Shown here: positions 56,346 through 64,000 of the stretch, piece by piece
Layout: every line of letters starts with the position of its first letter
How positions within the stretch are numbered: the first letter of the stretch is position 1
Assembly (NCBI GenBank): GCA_963801185.1
Contig: CAWDDW010000001.1
Span: 310,001-374,000 of the forward strand
DNA length: 64,000 nucleotides
From: Palsa-601 sp963801185
Lineage (GTDB): Bacteria; Actinomycetota; Acidimicrobiia; Acidimicrobiales; Bog-793
Direction: 5' to 3'
Notes under the pieces: model-generated
What the model saw: the letters and a program-made list of their open reading frames with translations, nothing else
Told to the model about the DNA's origin: nothing
Database searches by the model: none
Made by a program: the position numbers and the translations under genes

Positions 56346-56429
56346 ATGGCTGACTTCATTGCGATCATCGGGACGGTGGGGCTAACCCTCGCCCTGCTCG
56401 GCATGATCTGGCTCCTCGAGCGCGTATGA
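56346..56429 (+). CDS. 27-aa membrane micropeptide at the head of the kdp operon
   Basis: ATG 56346 opens a 27-codon frame, MADFIAIIGTVGLTLALLGM then a short polar end (IWLLERV), essentially one transmembrane helix. Its TGA overlaps the kdpF ATG (ATGA), so it is translationally coupled into the operon. It is not KdpF, which follows. It may be an additional small Kdp subunit. Confidence 0.55.
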   Translation: MADFIAIIGTVGLTLALLGMIWLLERV

Positions 56430-56515
56430 CAGTGGTCCAAGGCCTCTTGCTGGCCCTCTCCATTCTCGTGTTCATCTACCTCGGGGTAGCGATGTTCAGG
56501 GCTGAGTGGTTCTGA
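56426..56515 (+). CDS. kdpF: K+-transporting ATPase small subunit KdpF
   Basis: A 29-residue single-helix peptide (MTVVQGLLLALSILVFIYLG, ending in the FRAEWF tail typical of KdpF). KdpF stabilises the KdpABC complex in the membrane. Starts in an ATGA overlap with the preceding micropeptide and ends in a TGATG overlap with kdpA. Confidence 0.8.
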   Translation: MTVVQGLLLALSILVFIYLGVAMFRAEWF

Positions 56516-58290
56516 TGCACTACACCCTCTACATCCTCGCCCTCGTCGTGGCGCTCGGTCTCACCTGGCGCTTCCTCGGCTCCTACATGGCTGCCGTTTT
56601 CCAAGGCCGCGTACACTGGTGGGGGTGGCTCGAACGGCCCACCTACCGCTTGCTCGGCGTCGACCCTGACGTCGAGCAGACCTGGCAGCGGTACGCAGTA
56701 TCGCTCGTCATCTACTCGGGCATCGCCGTCCTCGTCATCTACGGCATCGAACGCCTCCAGGGATCGCTGCCGTTCAACCCGTCGCATTTCGGCGCAGTCG
56801 GTCCGGCGCTTGCCTACAACACCGCGACCTCGTTCGTCACGAACACGAACTGGCAGAACTACGTAGGCGAAGCCACCATGAGCTACCTCTCGCAGATGGT
56901 GGCACTGGTGGGTCAGCAGTTCGCGTCGGCTGCCGCCGGTATGTGCGTGATGGTGGCTTTGATCCGAGGCCTGTATCGCAAGAACTCCTCAACAATCGGC
57001 AACTTCTGGGTCGACATGGTGCGCGGGGCGCTCTACATCCTGCTTCCGATCGCGGCGGTGGCGGCGGTCATCTACATCGGCCAAGGCGCTGTCGAGACCC
57101 TTGCCGGCCCCGCCTGCTTCCACAACGTCTTGAACGGCGTCCACTCCTGCATACCAAGGGGTCCGCAGGGCTCGATGACGCCGATAAAGCAGCTCGGCAA
57201 CAATGGTGGCGGCTATACGAACGCCAATGGCGCGCACCCGTTCGAGAACCCGACAGCGTTCACGCAGTGGCTCTCGCTCTTCCTCTTGACGTCCATTCCG
57301 ACTGCTAGCACCTACATGTTCGGGAAGATGGTGGGCAGCATCCGCCAGGGTGTCGCCGTACTCGCCACCATGGCAATCCTCTTCGTGTCGTGGGCCGCCT
57401 TCGCCCAGTACGCCGAGTCCCGGGGCAACCCGGCCGTCGCAGCCGCAGGCGTGACCTATCAGCCGAGCGGCAACATGGAAGGAAAGGAAGTCCGGTTCGG
57501 GGTCGCCGAGACAACTCTGTTCGACGTGGGGTCGACCCAGACCTCGACCGGCTCGGTCACCGGGTCGAACGACTCCTTCACGCCGATCGGAGGCATGGCC
57601 CTGCTCACCGGGATGATGCTCGGCGAGGTCTCTCCGGGTGGCGCTGGAGCCGGTATGTACACAATCCTCGCCTTCGCCATCATCGCCGTCTTCATCGGCG
57701 GATTGATGGTTGGCCGAACGCCGGAATACCTGGGGAAGAAGATTCAGGCACGGGAGGTGAAGCTCGCCGCCTTACTGGTCCTCGTTATGCCCATGCTCGT
57801 CCTGATCATGACCGGCATCGCCGTCTCGATCCATGCCGGCCGGGCGGGTCCGTTAAACGGGGGACCGCACGGCTTCACCGAGATCCTCTACGCCTTCACG
57901 TCGCCCGTGAACAACAACGGCTCCGCCTTCGGCGGCCTAACGGGCAACACCACGTTCTACAACGTGATGCAGTCCGTCGGCTTCTGGTTCGGGCGGTTCG
58001 CCGAGATGATCCCGGCCCTGGCGCTCGGAGGTGTGCTCGCCCAAAAGGGTGTGTCGCCCGAGGGGGCCGGCACGTTCAGGACCGATACGCCCGTATTCGT
58101 TGGCCTGTTCGTCGGCGTGATCCTCATAGTTGGGGCGTTGACGTTCTTCCCAGCCGTGGCTCTCGGCCCGATCGTCGAGCAGCTGATTCACCACAAGTTC
58201 TACCCGAGCGCCCTTGGCACCCTCGTGCCAGCCGCGCACCACTACGTGCAGGCTGCGCTCGTCCACGTACAGAGGACGTTCCCTTCATGA
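56515..58290 (+). CDS. kdpA: K+-transporting ATPase channel subunit KdpA
   Basis: A 591-residue potassium-selective subunit with about ten helices. Selectivity-filter regions are visible, for example TSFVTNTNWQNYVGEATMSYLSQM near residue 105, GNNGGGYTNANGAHPFENP near 230 and the NNNGSAFGGL segment near 465. ATG 56515 overlaps the kdpF stop; the ORF can be extended by three codons. The stop overlaps kdpB. High-affinity K+ uptake under K+ limitation. Confidence 0.93.
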   Translation: MHYTLYILALVVALGLTWRFLGSYMAAVFQGRVHWWGWLERPTYRLLGVDPDVEQTWQRYAVSLVIYSGIAVLVIYGIERLQGSLPFNPSHFGAVGPALAYNTATSFVTNTNWQNYVGEATMSYLSQMVALVGQQFASAAAGMCVMVALIRGLYRKNSSTIGNFWVDMVRGALYILLPIAAVAAVIYIGQGAVETLAGPACFHNVLNGVHSCIPRGPQGSMTPIKQLGNNGGGYTNANGAHPFENPTAFTQWLSLFLLTSIPTASTYMFGKMVGSIRQGVAVLATMAILFVSWAAFAQYAESRGNPAVAAAGVTYQPSGNMEGKEVRFGVAETTLFDVGSTQTSTGSVTGSNDSFTPIGGMALLTGMMLGEVSPGGAGAGMYTILAFAIIAVFIGGLMVGRTPEYLGKKIQAREVKLAALLVLVMPMLVLIMTGIAVSIHAGRAGPLNGGPHGFTEILYAFTSPVNNNGSAFGGLTGNTTFYNVMQSVGFWFGRFAEMIPALALGGVLAQKGVSPEGAGTFRTDTPVFVGLFVGVILIVGALTFFPAVALGPIVEQLIHHKFYPSALGTLVPAAHHYVQAALVHVQRTFPS

Positions 58291-60431
58291 CCAGTAACAA
58301 CGACAGCACAGTGACTCCCGAAGACAACGGCCCGGGCGCCGTTGAGAGCCCACGCGCTACGGCGGACGTTGCCCCGACGCCATCGTCAAGCGCCCAGGCT
58401 GGGACGGCGCCCCGGGGCGTGGCCACCAGTCGCGGACTGTTCGACAGGCAGATCCTCCTCCCGGCGATCCGCGACGCGTTCAAGAAGCTCGATCCCAGCA
58501 TCCAGATCAAGAACCCCGTCATGTTCGTCGTGCTCATCGGCACGATCGTGACCTTCATCGAGTCGTTGGCCCACCCGGGCATCTTCGACTGGAGCATCAC
58601 CATCTGGCTGTTCCTAACGGTCATCTTCGCCAACTTCGCCGAAGCCGTGGCAGAGGGCCGCGGTAAGGCGCAGGCCGACACGCTGCGCCGGATGCGCTCG
58701 GAGACCGAGGCGCGGCGCCTCAAGGACGACGGCTCCGAGGAGCTAGTGCCGGCCGCCACGCTCAAGAAGGAGGACCTCGTCGTCTGCGAGGCCAATGACA
58801 TCATCCCTTCCGACGGCGAAATCATCGAGGGCATCGCCTCAGTCGACGAGTCGGCGATCACGGGCGAGTCCGCTCCTGTCATCCGTGAATCCGGCGGCGA
58901 CCGGTCGGCCGTGACCGGTGGCACAAAGGTGCTCTCGGACCGGATCGTGGTACGGATCTCGGCCGAGCCGGGTCATACGTTCCTCGACCGGATGATCGCC
59001 CTCGTGGAAGGTGCCAACCGGCAGAAGACGCCGAATGAGATCGCCCTGACGATCCTTCTCGCGGCCCTCACGATTATCTTCCTGCCGGTCGTCGTGACCT
59101 TGCAGCCCTTCGGTCATTACGCCGGGGCATCGGTCTCGGTCGTGATTCTCATAGCCCTGCTCGTCTGCCTGATCCCCACAACCATCGGTGCTCTGCTGTC
59201 CGCGATCGGTATCGCCGGCATGGACCGCCTCGTTCAGCGCAACGTGCTCGCGATGAGCGGCCGCGCCGTCGAAGCAGCCGGAGACACACAGACACTGCTG
59301 CTCGACAAGACGGGGACGATCACGCTCGGCAACCGGATGGCCTCTGACTTCTTTCCCGTCGGCGGGCACAGCGCGCAGTCCGTCGCCGAGGCGGCTCAGC
59401 TGGCCTCGCTTGCTGACGAGACACCGGAAGGCCGTTCGATCGTCGTGCTCGCAAAGGAGCGCTTCGCACTCCGCGAGCGGGACATGGGCGCCTCCCACCA
59501 GTTCATCCCGTTCTCGGCCGTGACTCGTATGTCAGGGCTCGACATCGACGGCAGGCAGGTGCGAAAAGGCGCGTCGGACTCAGTGAAGCGCTGGGTCACC
59601 GAGAACGGTGGCTCAGTGCCCGAAGATCTCGACCAGATCGTGGAGCGGATCTCGCGTGCCGGATCGACACCGCTCGTCGTCTCCGACGGCCCCGCGGTTC
59701 TCGGCGTCATCGAGCTCAAGGACGTCGTCAAACAAGGCATCAAAGAGCGCTTCGCCGAGATGCGAGCGATGGGTATTCGCACGGTGATGATCACCGGTGA
59801 CAACCCACTCACCGCTGCGGCCATCGCATCGGAGGCCGGCGTTGACGACTTCCTTGCCGAGGCGACGCCGGAAAACAAGCTCGCTCTCATCAAGGCGGAG
59901 CAGGAGGGCGGCAAGCTCGTCGCCATGACGGGCGACGGGACGAACGATGCCCCGGCGCTCGCTCAGGCGGACGTCGGTGTGGCCATGAACACGGGGACCA
60001 CGGCCGCCAAGGAGGCCGGCAACATGGTCGACCTCGACTCCAACCCGACGAAGCTCCTCGACGTCGTCGAGATCGGAAAGCAACTCCTCATCACGCGGGG
60101 TGCGCTCACGACCTTCTCGATCGCGAACGACGTAGCGAAGTACTTCGCCATCATCCCGGTCCTGTTCGTGGCGACTTATCCCGAGCTGAAGACGCTCAAC
60201 GTCATGCACTTGCACAACCAGGCGAGTGCCGTGCTCTCGGCCGTCATCTTCAACGCGCTCGTCATTATCGCCCTTATCCCACTTGCGCTTCGTGGGGTCA
60301 AGTTCCGCCCCTCGAACGCCCAGCAGGTCTTGCGGCGCAACATCATGATCTACGGAGTCGGCGGGATCATCGCCCCGTTCATCTTCATCAAGCTCATCGA
60401 CTTGATCCTCACTGCATTAGGAGCCTACTGA
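58287..60431 (+). CDS. kdpB: K+-transporting P-type ATPase catalytic subunit KdpB
   Basis: A 714-residue P-type ATPase that drives KdpA. It has a disordered Pro/Ser/Ala-rich N terminus (about 50 residues) longer than usual, the A-domain TGES loop (SAITGESAPVIRES), phosphorylation site LLLDKTGTITLG with Asp340, and the hinge MTGDGTNDAPALAQADVGVAM. ATG 58287 overlaps the kdpA stop and the final TGA overlaps kdpC. The long upstream open frame is noise over kdpA. Confidence 0.94.
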   Translation: MTSNNDSTVTPEDNGPGAVESPRATADVAPTPSSSAQAGTAPRGVATSRGLFDRQILLPAIRDAFKKLDPSIQIKNPVMFVVLIGTIVTFIESLAHPGIFDWSITIWLFLTVIFANFAEAVAEGRGKAQADTLRRMRSETEARRLKDDGSEELVPAATLKKEDLVVCEANDIIPSDGEIIEGIASVDESAITGESAPVIRESGGDRSAVTGGTKVLSDRIVVRISAEPGHTFLDRMIALVEGANRQKTPNEIALTILLAALTIIFLPVVVTLQPFGHYAGASVSVVILIALLVCLIPTTIGALLSAIGIAGMDRLVQRNVLAMSGRAVEAAGDTQTLLLDKTGTITLGNRMASDFFPVGGHSAQSVAEAAQLASLADETPEGRSIVVLAKERFALRERDMGASHQFIPFSAVTRMSGLDIDGRQVRKGASDSVKRWVTENGGSVPEDLDQIVERISRAGSTPLVVSDGPAVLGVIELKDVVKQGIKERFAEMRAMGIRTVMITGDNPLTAAAIASEAGVDDFLAEATPENKLALIKAEQEGGKLVAMTGDGTNDAPALAQADVGVAMNTGTTAAKEAGNMVDLDSNPTKLLDVVEIGKQLLITRGALTTFSIANDVAKYFAIIPVLFVATYPELKTLNVMHLHNQASAVLSAVIFNALVIIALIPLALRGVKFRPSNAQQVLRRNIMIYGVGGIIAPFIFIKLIDLILTALGAY

Positions 60432-60958
60432 TGCTCGTAAACCTCCGCCGGGCTGCAGTGCTATCCGTGCTGCTGATCGTCCTCTGCCTCGTCTACACGT
60501 TCGTGGAGACCGGTATCGGCCAGGTGTTGTTCACTCACCAAGCCGACGGGTCGATGACAAAGTACGGCTCGACTGAGATCGGCCAGGCATGGAGCGGCCC
60601 CAAGTGGTTCCAGGGCCGCGACGAGACGCCCAACCCGGAGGCAAGCGGCCCGGCCAACCTCGGACCGCGCTCTGAGGCTCTCGTCGCGCAGGTAAAGCAA
60701 CGGGCCGCTCAGCTGAGGAAAGAGGGCATCACTCCGACGAACGACCTCGTCACTGGTTCGGGGAGCGGCATCGACCCCGACATAACTCCAGCCGATGCCT
60801 ACGCACAGGTCGATGCCGTGGCCGAGGCCAACGGTCTGCCGGTGGCAGAGGTCCACCATCTCGTGGCTGAGAACTCCGTCGGCGCATACTTCGGCTTCTT
60901 CGGGTCTCCGTACGTGAACGTCCTCCTTCTCAACGAAGCGCTCGCCAAGCTGAAGTGA
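60431..60958 (+). CDS. kdpC: K+-transporting ATPase subunit KdpC
   Basis: A 175-residue single-pass subunit. The N-terminal helix (AAVLSVLLIVLCLVYTFV) is followed by TEIGQAW, WFQGRDE, ASGPANLGPRSEALV and the C-terminal LVAENSVGAYFGFFGSPYVNVLLLNEAL. The usual PS in the WFxGRPS motif reads DE here, otherwise it is family-typical. Overlaps kdpB (TGATG) and the next gene (GTGA). Confidence 0.92.
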   Translation: MLVNLRRAAVLSVLLIVLCLVYTFVETGIGQVLFTHQADGSMTKYGSTEIGQAWSGPKWFQGRDETPNPEASGPANLGPRSEALVAQVKQRAAQLRKEGITPTNDLVTGSGSGIDPDITPADAYAQVDAVAEANGLPVAEVHHLVAENSVGAYFGFFGSPYVNVLLLNEALAKLK

Positions 60959-61296
60959 GCGACAGCCGGGGCAGTGACCTCCCTGCGCTGACAGTTGGAG
61001 CAGCGACGCCGAACCGGCCGCTCATGACAAGCGGCCGGGTCTCGGCAATCCACGTAGTACGAACACGGGACCCGGTGCCCGGTCGACCGGCTCACGTCAG
61101 TTGCGAAATCGAGTTCGATGACGGCACCGGGCTCATCTGGCTCGTCTTCCGGGGTAGCCGCGAGGTTCCAGGAGTCGAGATCGGCACCCGGTTGGCGATA
61201 TCCGGAACTGTGATCGACCAAGACGACCGATTGGTCGTGCTAGAGCCGCTCTATCACCTCGAACCCCCGGACCCGGACGAGCCGCAGCCTGACTGA
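60955..61296 (+). CDS. OB-fold nucleic-acid-binding-like protein
   Basis: A 113-residue protein starting at GTG 60955 inside the kdpC stop. SGRVSAIHVVRTRDPVPGRPAHVSCEIEF..LIWLVFRGSREVPGVEIGTRLAISGTV is a five-strand OB-fold pattern like the anticodon-type OB domain. Coupled translation with kdpC suggests a link to the operon, but its function is unknown. Confidence 0.7.
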   Translation: MSDSRGSDLPALTVGAATPNRPLMTSGRVSAIHVVRTRDPVPGRPAHVSCEIEFDDGTGLIWLVFRGSREVPGVEIGTRLAISGTVIDQDDRLVVLEPLYHLEPPDPDEPQPD

Positions 61297-61343
61297 CCAA
61301 ACCTGACATCGACGGCGGTGCTCCGGCGCCACGAGCTGGATGG

Positions 61344-62546
61344 TCAGCCCTCGTCGTCGGCCATGACCTCCTCCTCGTCGACGCCACCCCGCCGCGACTC
61401 TCCGCGCGCCTTGGCCGGATGGCCTAGCACGTCACGCCGGGCGATCACGTGGACGTCGACGTCGGACACGGAAGCCAGCCGGATCACCTTCGAGACGATG
61501 GAACCGTGCGTCAGCTCCTCCAAGCGTCCCCGCCGGCTCGAACCGAGAACGATCTGGGTGATCTGATGCGAGATCGCATAGTCCATCAACGTCTTCGCGA
61601 GGTTGTCCCCGACGAGCTCAATCCAGTCACCGTCCAGGTCCTCCGCGAGGCGATGCAGCTCGTCGAGGCCGCCGTTCGCCGTCGAGCTCCAACCCTCAGA
61701 CGACTTCACATGCACGACGTGCAGTTCCGCCTTCACGCGTGCCGCGATGCGGGCGGCTCTGCGCATCACCCCGTCGGTTCCCGGCGTCGCGTCGACTGCG
61801 ACAAGGATCCGCTCGGTTACATCCCACACCTCGTCCACATGCTGACCGCGCAGCCGGGCGAGGAGGTCGTCGTCCGCTTCGTCGGCGACGAATCGGAGAG
61901 CTAGTTCCCTTAGCGCGGTCAGGTTCTCGGTCCGGAAGAAGTTCGCCAGCGCTGCTGGCGCTTTCGCCGCCGGGTAGATGTTGCCGTGCGCCATTCGGCG
62001 CCGAAGCTGCTCAGGTGAGGAGTCGATGAGCTCGAGTTGATCGGCGCGCCGCACGACCCAGTCGGGCAGGCGTTCACGTACCTTCGTGCCGGTCATGCGC
62101 TCGACGGAGTCGGCGATCGACTCCATGTGCTGCACGTTGACCGTGGAGATGACCGAGATCCCCTCTTCGAGCAGGTCGAGGACGTCCTGCCAGCGCTTCT
62201 CGTGTGGGCCGGACCCGGGAACGTTGGTGTGCGCCAGCTCGTCGACAAGAGCCACCTCGGGGTGTCGATCGATCACTGCCTTGGTGTCCATCTCCTCGAA
62301 TTGAGCATTGCGATACGTCACCTTCTTCCGACCAACCACCTCGAGGCCGTCGACCGCTTGCAGCGTGAAGGGCCGCCCGTGAGCCTCGACGAAACCTACG
62401 ACGACATCTGTCCCGCGCTCTGCCCGCCGGCGACCTTCGTCGAGCATCGCGCACGTCTTTCCGACGCCGGCGGCCGCGCCGAGGTAGAGGCGGAACTTGC
62501 CGGCCGGCTCGACTCCTTCCGCTAGCTGCTCAGAGGTTTCTGTCAT
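61344..62546 (-). CDS. kdpD: KdpD N-terminal sensor module (KdpD domain plus USP domain), stand-alone
   Basis: A 400-residue soluble protein equal to the input half of KdpD: the KdpD domain with Walker-like GAAAGVGKT near residue 25 and DELAHTNVPGSGPHEKRWQDV near 105, then a universal stress protein-like domain at about 245-370 (RILVAVDATPGTDGVMRRAARIA, QIVLGSSRRGRLEEL). It ends after this in an acidic tail, with no transmembrane or kinase part. ATG 62546 has AGGA six bases upstream. Faces the kinase half across a 20-bp gap on the opposite strand. Confidence 0.85.
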   Translation of the reverse strand: MTETSEQLAEGVEPAGKFRLYLGAAAGVGKTCAMLDEGRRRAERGTDVVVGFVEAHGRPFTLQAVDGLEVVGRKKVTYRNAQFEEMDTKAVIDRHPEVALVDELAHTNVPGSGPHEKRWQDVLDLLEEGISVISTVNVQHMESIADSVERMTGTKVRERLPDWVVRRADQLELIDSSPEQLRRRMAHGNIYPAAKAPAALANFFRTENLTALRELALRFVADEADDDLLARLRGQHVDEVWDVTERILVAVDATPGTDGVMRRAARIAARVKAELHVVHVKSSEGWSSTANGGLDELHRLAEDLDGDWIELVGDNLAKTLMDYAISHQITQIVLGSSRRGRLEELTHGSIVSKVIRLASVSDVDVHVIARRDVLGHPAKARGESRRGGVDEEEVMADDEG

Positions 62547-62566
62547 GGGCGTATCCTGCGCTCGAA

Positions 62567-64000
62567 GTGACAACACACATCATGCCTCCACGCTGGCGCC
62601 TGGCCGGAATATTGATCGCAGCCTTGACGACGGCGATCGTCGTCGGGGCGATGTTGCCGCTGCGATCCCACCTCGACATCGCGATCGTGGCGTTGATACT
62701 CGTGATACCGGTCGTGATCGGAGCGGCAGTCGGTGGCTTCCTTGCCGGGCTGCTCGCCGTAGCCGTCGGCTTCGTCGCGTACGACTATTTCTTCATCCCC
62801 CCGTACGGCACGCTCACCGTCGGCCAGACGGAGGACTGGGCGGCGCTCGCCGTCTACGTCGTGGTCATGACTCTCGTATCCCGCGTCGTCGACCGCTTGT
62901 GGCAGGCCGAAGCGGCGAGCCGCGACAGCCAACGAGACACCGCTCGCCTCTTCGAGCTCTCCGAGTTGCTCGTCGGCGACCGCCCGAGCGCCGACCTCTT
63001 CGGGATCATCGTCAACTCGGTGAAAGAGGCGTTCGACCTGACGCGGTCGTGCTGCTCCTCCCCACACAAGCGCCCGAGCCCGACGGCTCGGCACCGCATC
63101 TGGAGCCGGTCGCGGTGGCGGGGCGCGACCTTGACGCCGAAGAGCTGGCGAAGCTCGTCCCAGCGGCCGGGGCACCTTCGAGCCTTCGGTCACAGCCCTC
63201 CCCTCGTCTTGCGGAGGCCCGCTCCGTCCGAACGCAAGCCGAGAGCCTCGAGACCGTCGTCCTGGCCATAGGGGATCGAACTGTGGGTCTCCTCGGCATC
63301 GCAGGCCTCGGCCTTCCTCCTCAGCGGCGGGAGCTCCTCGGGGCCTTTGCAAACCACATCGCGCTTGCAATCGAGCGCTCCCAGCTACGAGACCAGGCGG
63401 TGCGCGTGAAGCTTCTCGAGGAGATCGATCGTCACAGGCGTTACCTGTTCGGCGCGGTCTCACACGACCTCCGGACTCCGATAGCGACGATCAAGGCCTC
63501 GGCGTCTACCCTCCTCGACCCCTCCGTGGGACTGAAGGACGTCGACCGGGCGGAGCTGGCTTCCCTGATCGAGGGACAGTCCGACCGGCTCGAACGTGTC
63601 GTCTCCAACTTGCTCGATATGAGCCGCATCCAAGCCGGTGCTCTGGTGCTCGACCTCGAGACCTTCACCGTCGACGAGCTGCTCGCCGCCACGCTCGAGG
63701 CGCTCGGCCCGGCCGCTACCGGCATCGTGACCTCCGCCTCGGCCGATCACATGAAGATCGAGGGCGATCGGACTCTGCTCGTGGAAGCGCTCGTCAATCT
63801 CGCGGAGAACGCCCTCCGCTATGCGCCGGAAGGATCGCTCGTCGAGCTCGCAGCCACAGTCGGCGCTTCAGCTGACAGACCGATCCGCCTCACCGTCACC
63901 GATCGCGGACCTGGCATCCCGGCTGCGGACCGCGAGAGGCTATTCGACGTGTTCCAGCAGGGAACGGGCGGGACCCGTCGCCCATCGGGCGGGAGCGGGC
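62567..64000 (+). CDS. kdpD: KdpD transmitter half (DUF4118 four-helix, GAF, HisKA, HATPase), one frameshift, cut at window end
   Basis: Four transmembrane helices of the DUF4118 type with YDYFFIPPYGTLTV, then a GAF-like region, HisKA with the phospho-acceptor in AVSHDLRTPIATIKA (about 63460), and HATPase with NLAENALRYAPEG and DRGPGIP; the protein runs off the window. A base is missing near 63042 (FDLT then AVVLLLPTQAPEP). GTG 62567 or ATG 62582. It corresponds to the C-terminal two-thirds of KdpD. A kdpE regulator is expected just downstream. Confidence 0.8.

Noticed and set aside
57390..60431. 1013-codon frame ending with kdpB
   Set aside because: The first 299 codons are an out-of-frame reading of kdpA; kdpB starts at 58287 in an ATGA overlap.
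1..64000. tRNA, rRNA and CRISPR arrays
   Set aside because: No cloverleaf-like segments, rRNA-like sequence or regularly spaced direct repeats were seen. The only regular repeats are coding, in the 18.3-20.6 kb gene.

Overview
The window is about 64 kb of high-GC DNA with short intergenic gaps, many 4-bp ATGA/GTGA gene overlaps and frequent GTG starts. It carries families typical of Actinomycetota: TIGR03084, SCO6745, DUF3817, a RskA-type anti-sigma factor with a SigK-type sigma factor, a HelD/HelR-like helicase and an AtuA-type protein. An acidimicrobial or other non-model actinobacterium is my best guess. This is an inference; no rRNA or other taxonomic marker is present.

Layout. 1-4.3 kb: a DUF3817 membrane protein, then a leftward operon of two SDR dehydrogenases, a proline iminopeptidase-like hydrolase and a LigC-type DNA ligase. 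4.4-13.5 kb: a rightward catabolic operon with TIGR03084, biotin-dependent acyl-CoA carboxylase beta and alpha, an AtuA-like protein, enoyl-CoA hydratase, an FMN alpha-hydroxy-acid oxidase and gpsA. It resembles leucine or acyclic-terpene (liu/atu) catabolism and ends near a strong hairpin. 13.7-17.3 kb: a SCO6745 protein and a HelD/HelR-like RNA polymerase-associated helicase. 17.4-21.2 kb: an IS-scarred island. A secreted protein of 14 Cys-containing repeats plus an IPT/TIG domain lies between inverted, ~95% identical copies of a VOC pseudogene, each next to an IS630 transposase remnant. 21-32.5 kb: an alpha/beta hydrolase, rpiA, an unusual MFS transporter, the anti-sigma/sigma pair, an ArpA/BesD-like Fe(II)/2OG oxygenase, an EAL phosphodiesterase, a GNAT, a D-aminoacylase, a GH29 enzyme and an AurF-like diiron protein. 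32.5-43.2 kb: an S9 peptidase, msrB, a phosphotransferase, VOC and CMD proteins, a quinone reductase, a PNPOx protein, a class V aminotransferase and an ABC exporter. 43.5-53.8 kb: an aquaporin with a ParB-fold-like partner, a GT39-like membrane protein, a GH3 enzyme, a CPBP protease, a PAS-GAF-GGDEF-EAL protein and an acyl-CoA synthetase. 54-56.1 kb: small genes, including an XRE/nucleotidyltransferase pair, a dif-like sequence and an ArsR-type regulator. 56.3-64 kb: a potassium-uptake locus with an extra micropeptide, kdpF, kdpA, kdpB, kdpC and an OB-fold gene. Its sensor KdpD is split into two genes that diverge from a 20-bp gap.

About twenty otherwise well-conserved genes are broken by single-base indels, with the correct frame resuming immediately afterwards. 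This looks more like consensus indel errors than gene decay. Where a gene is frame-broken, the full span is given and the break position noted.
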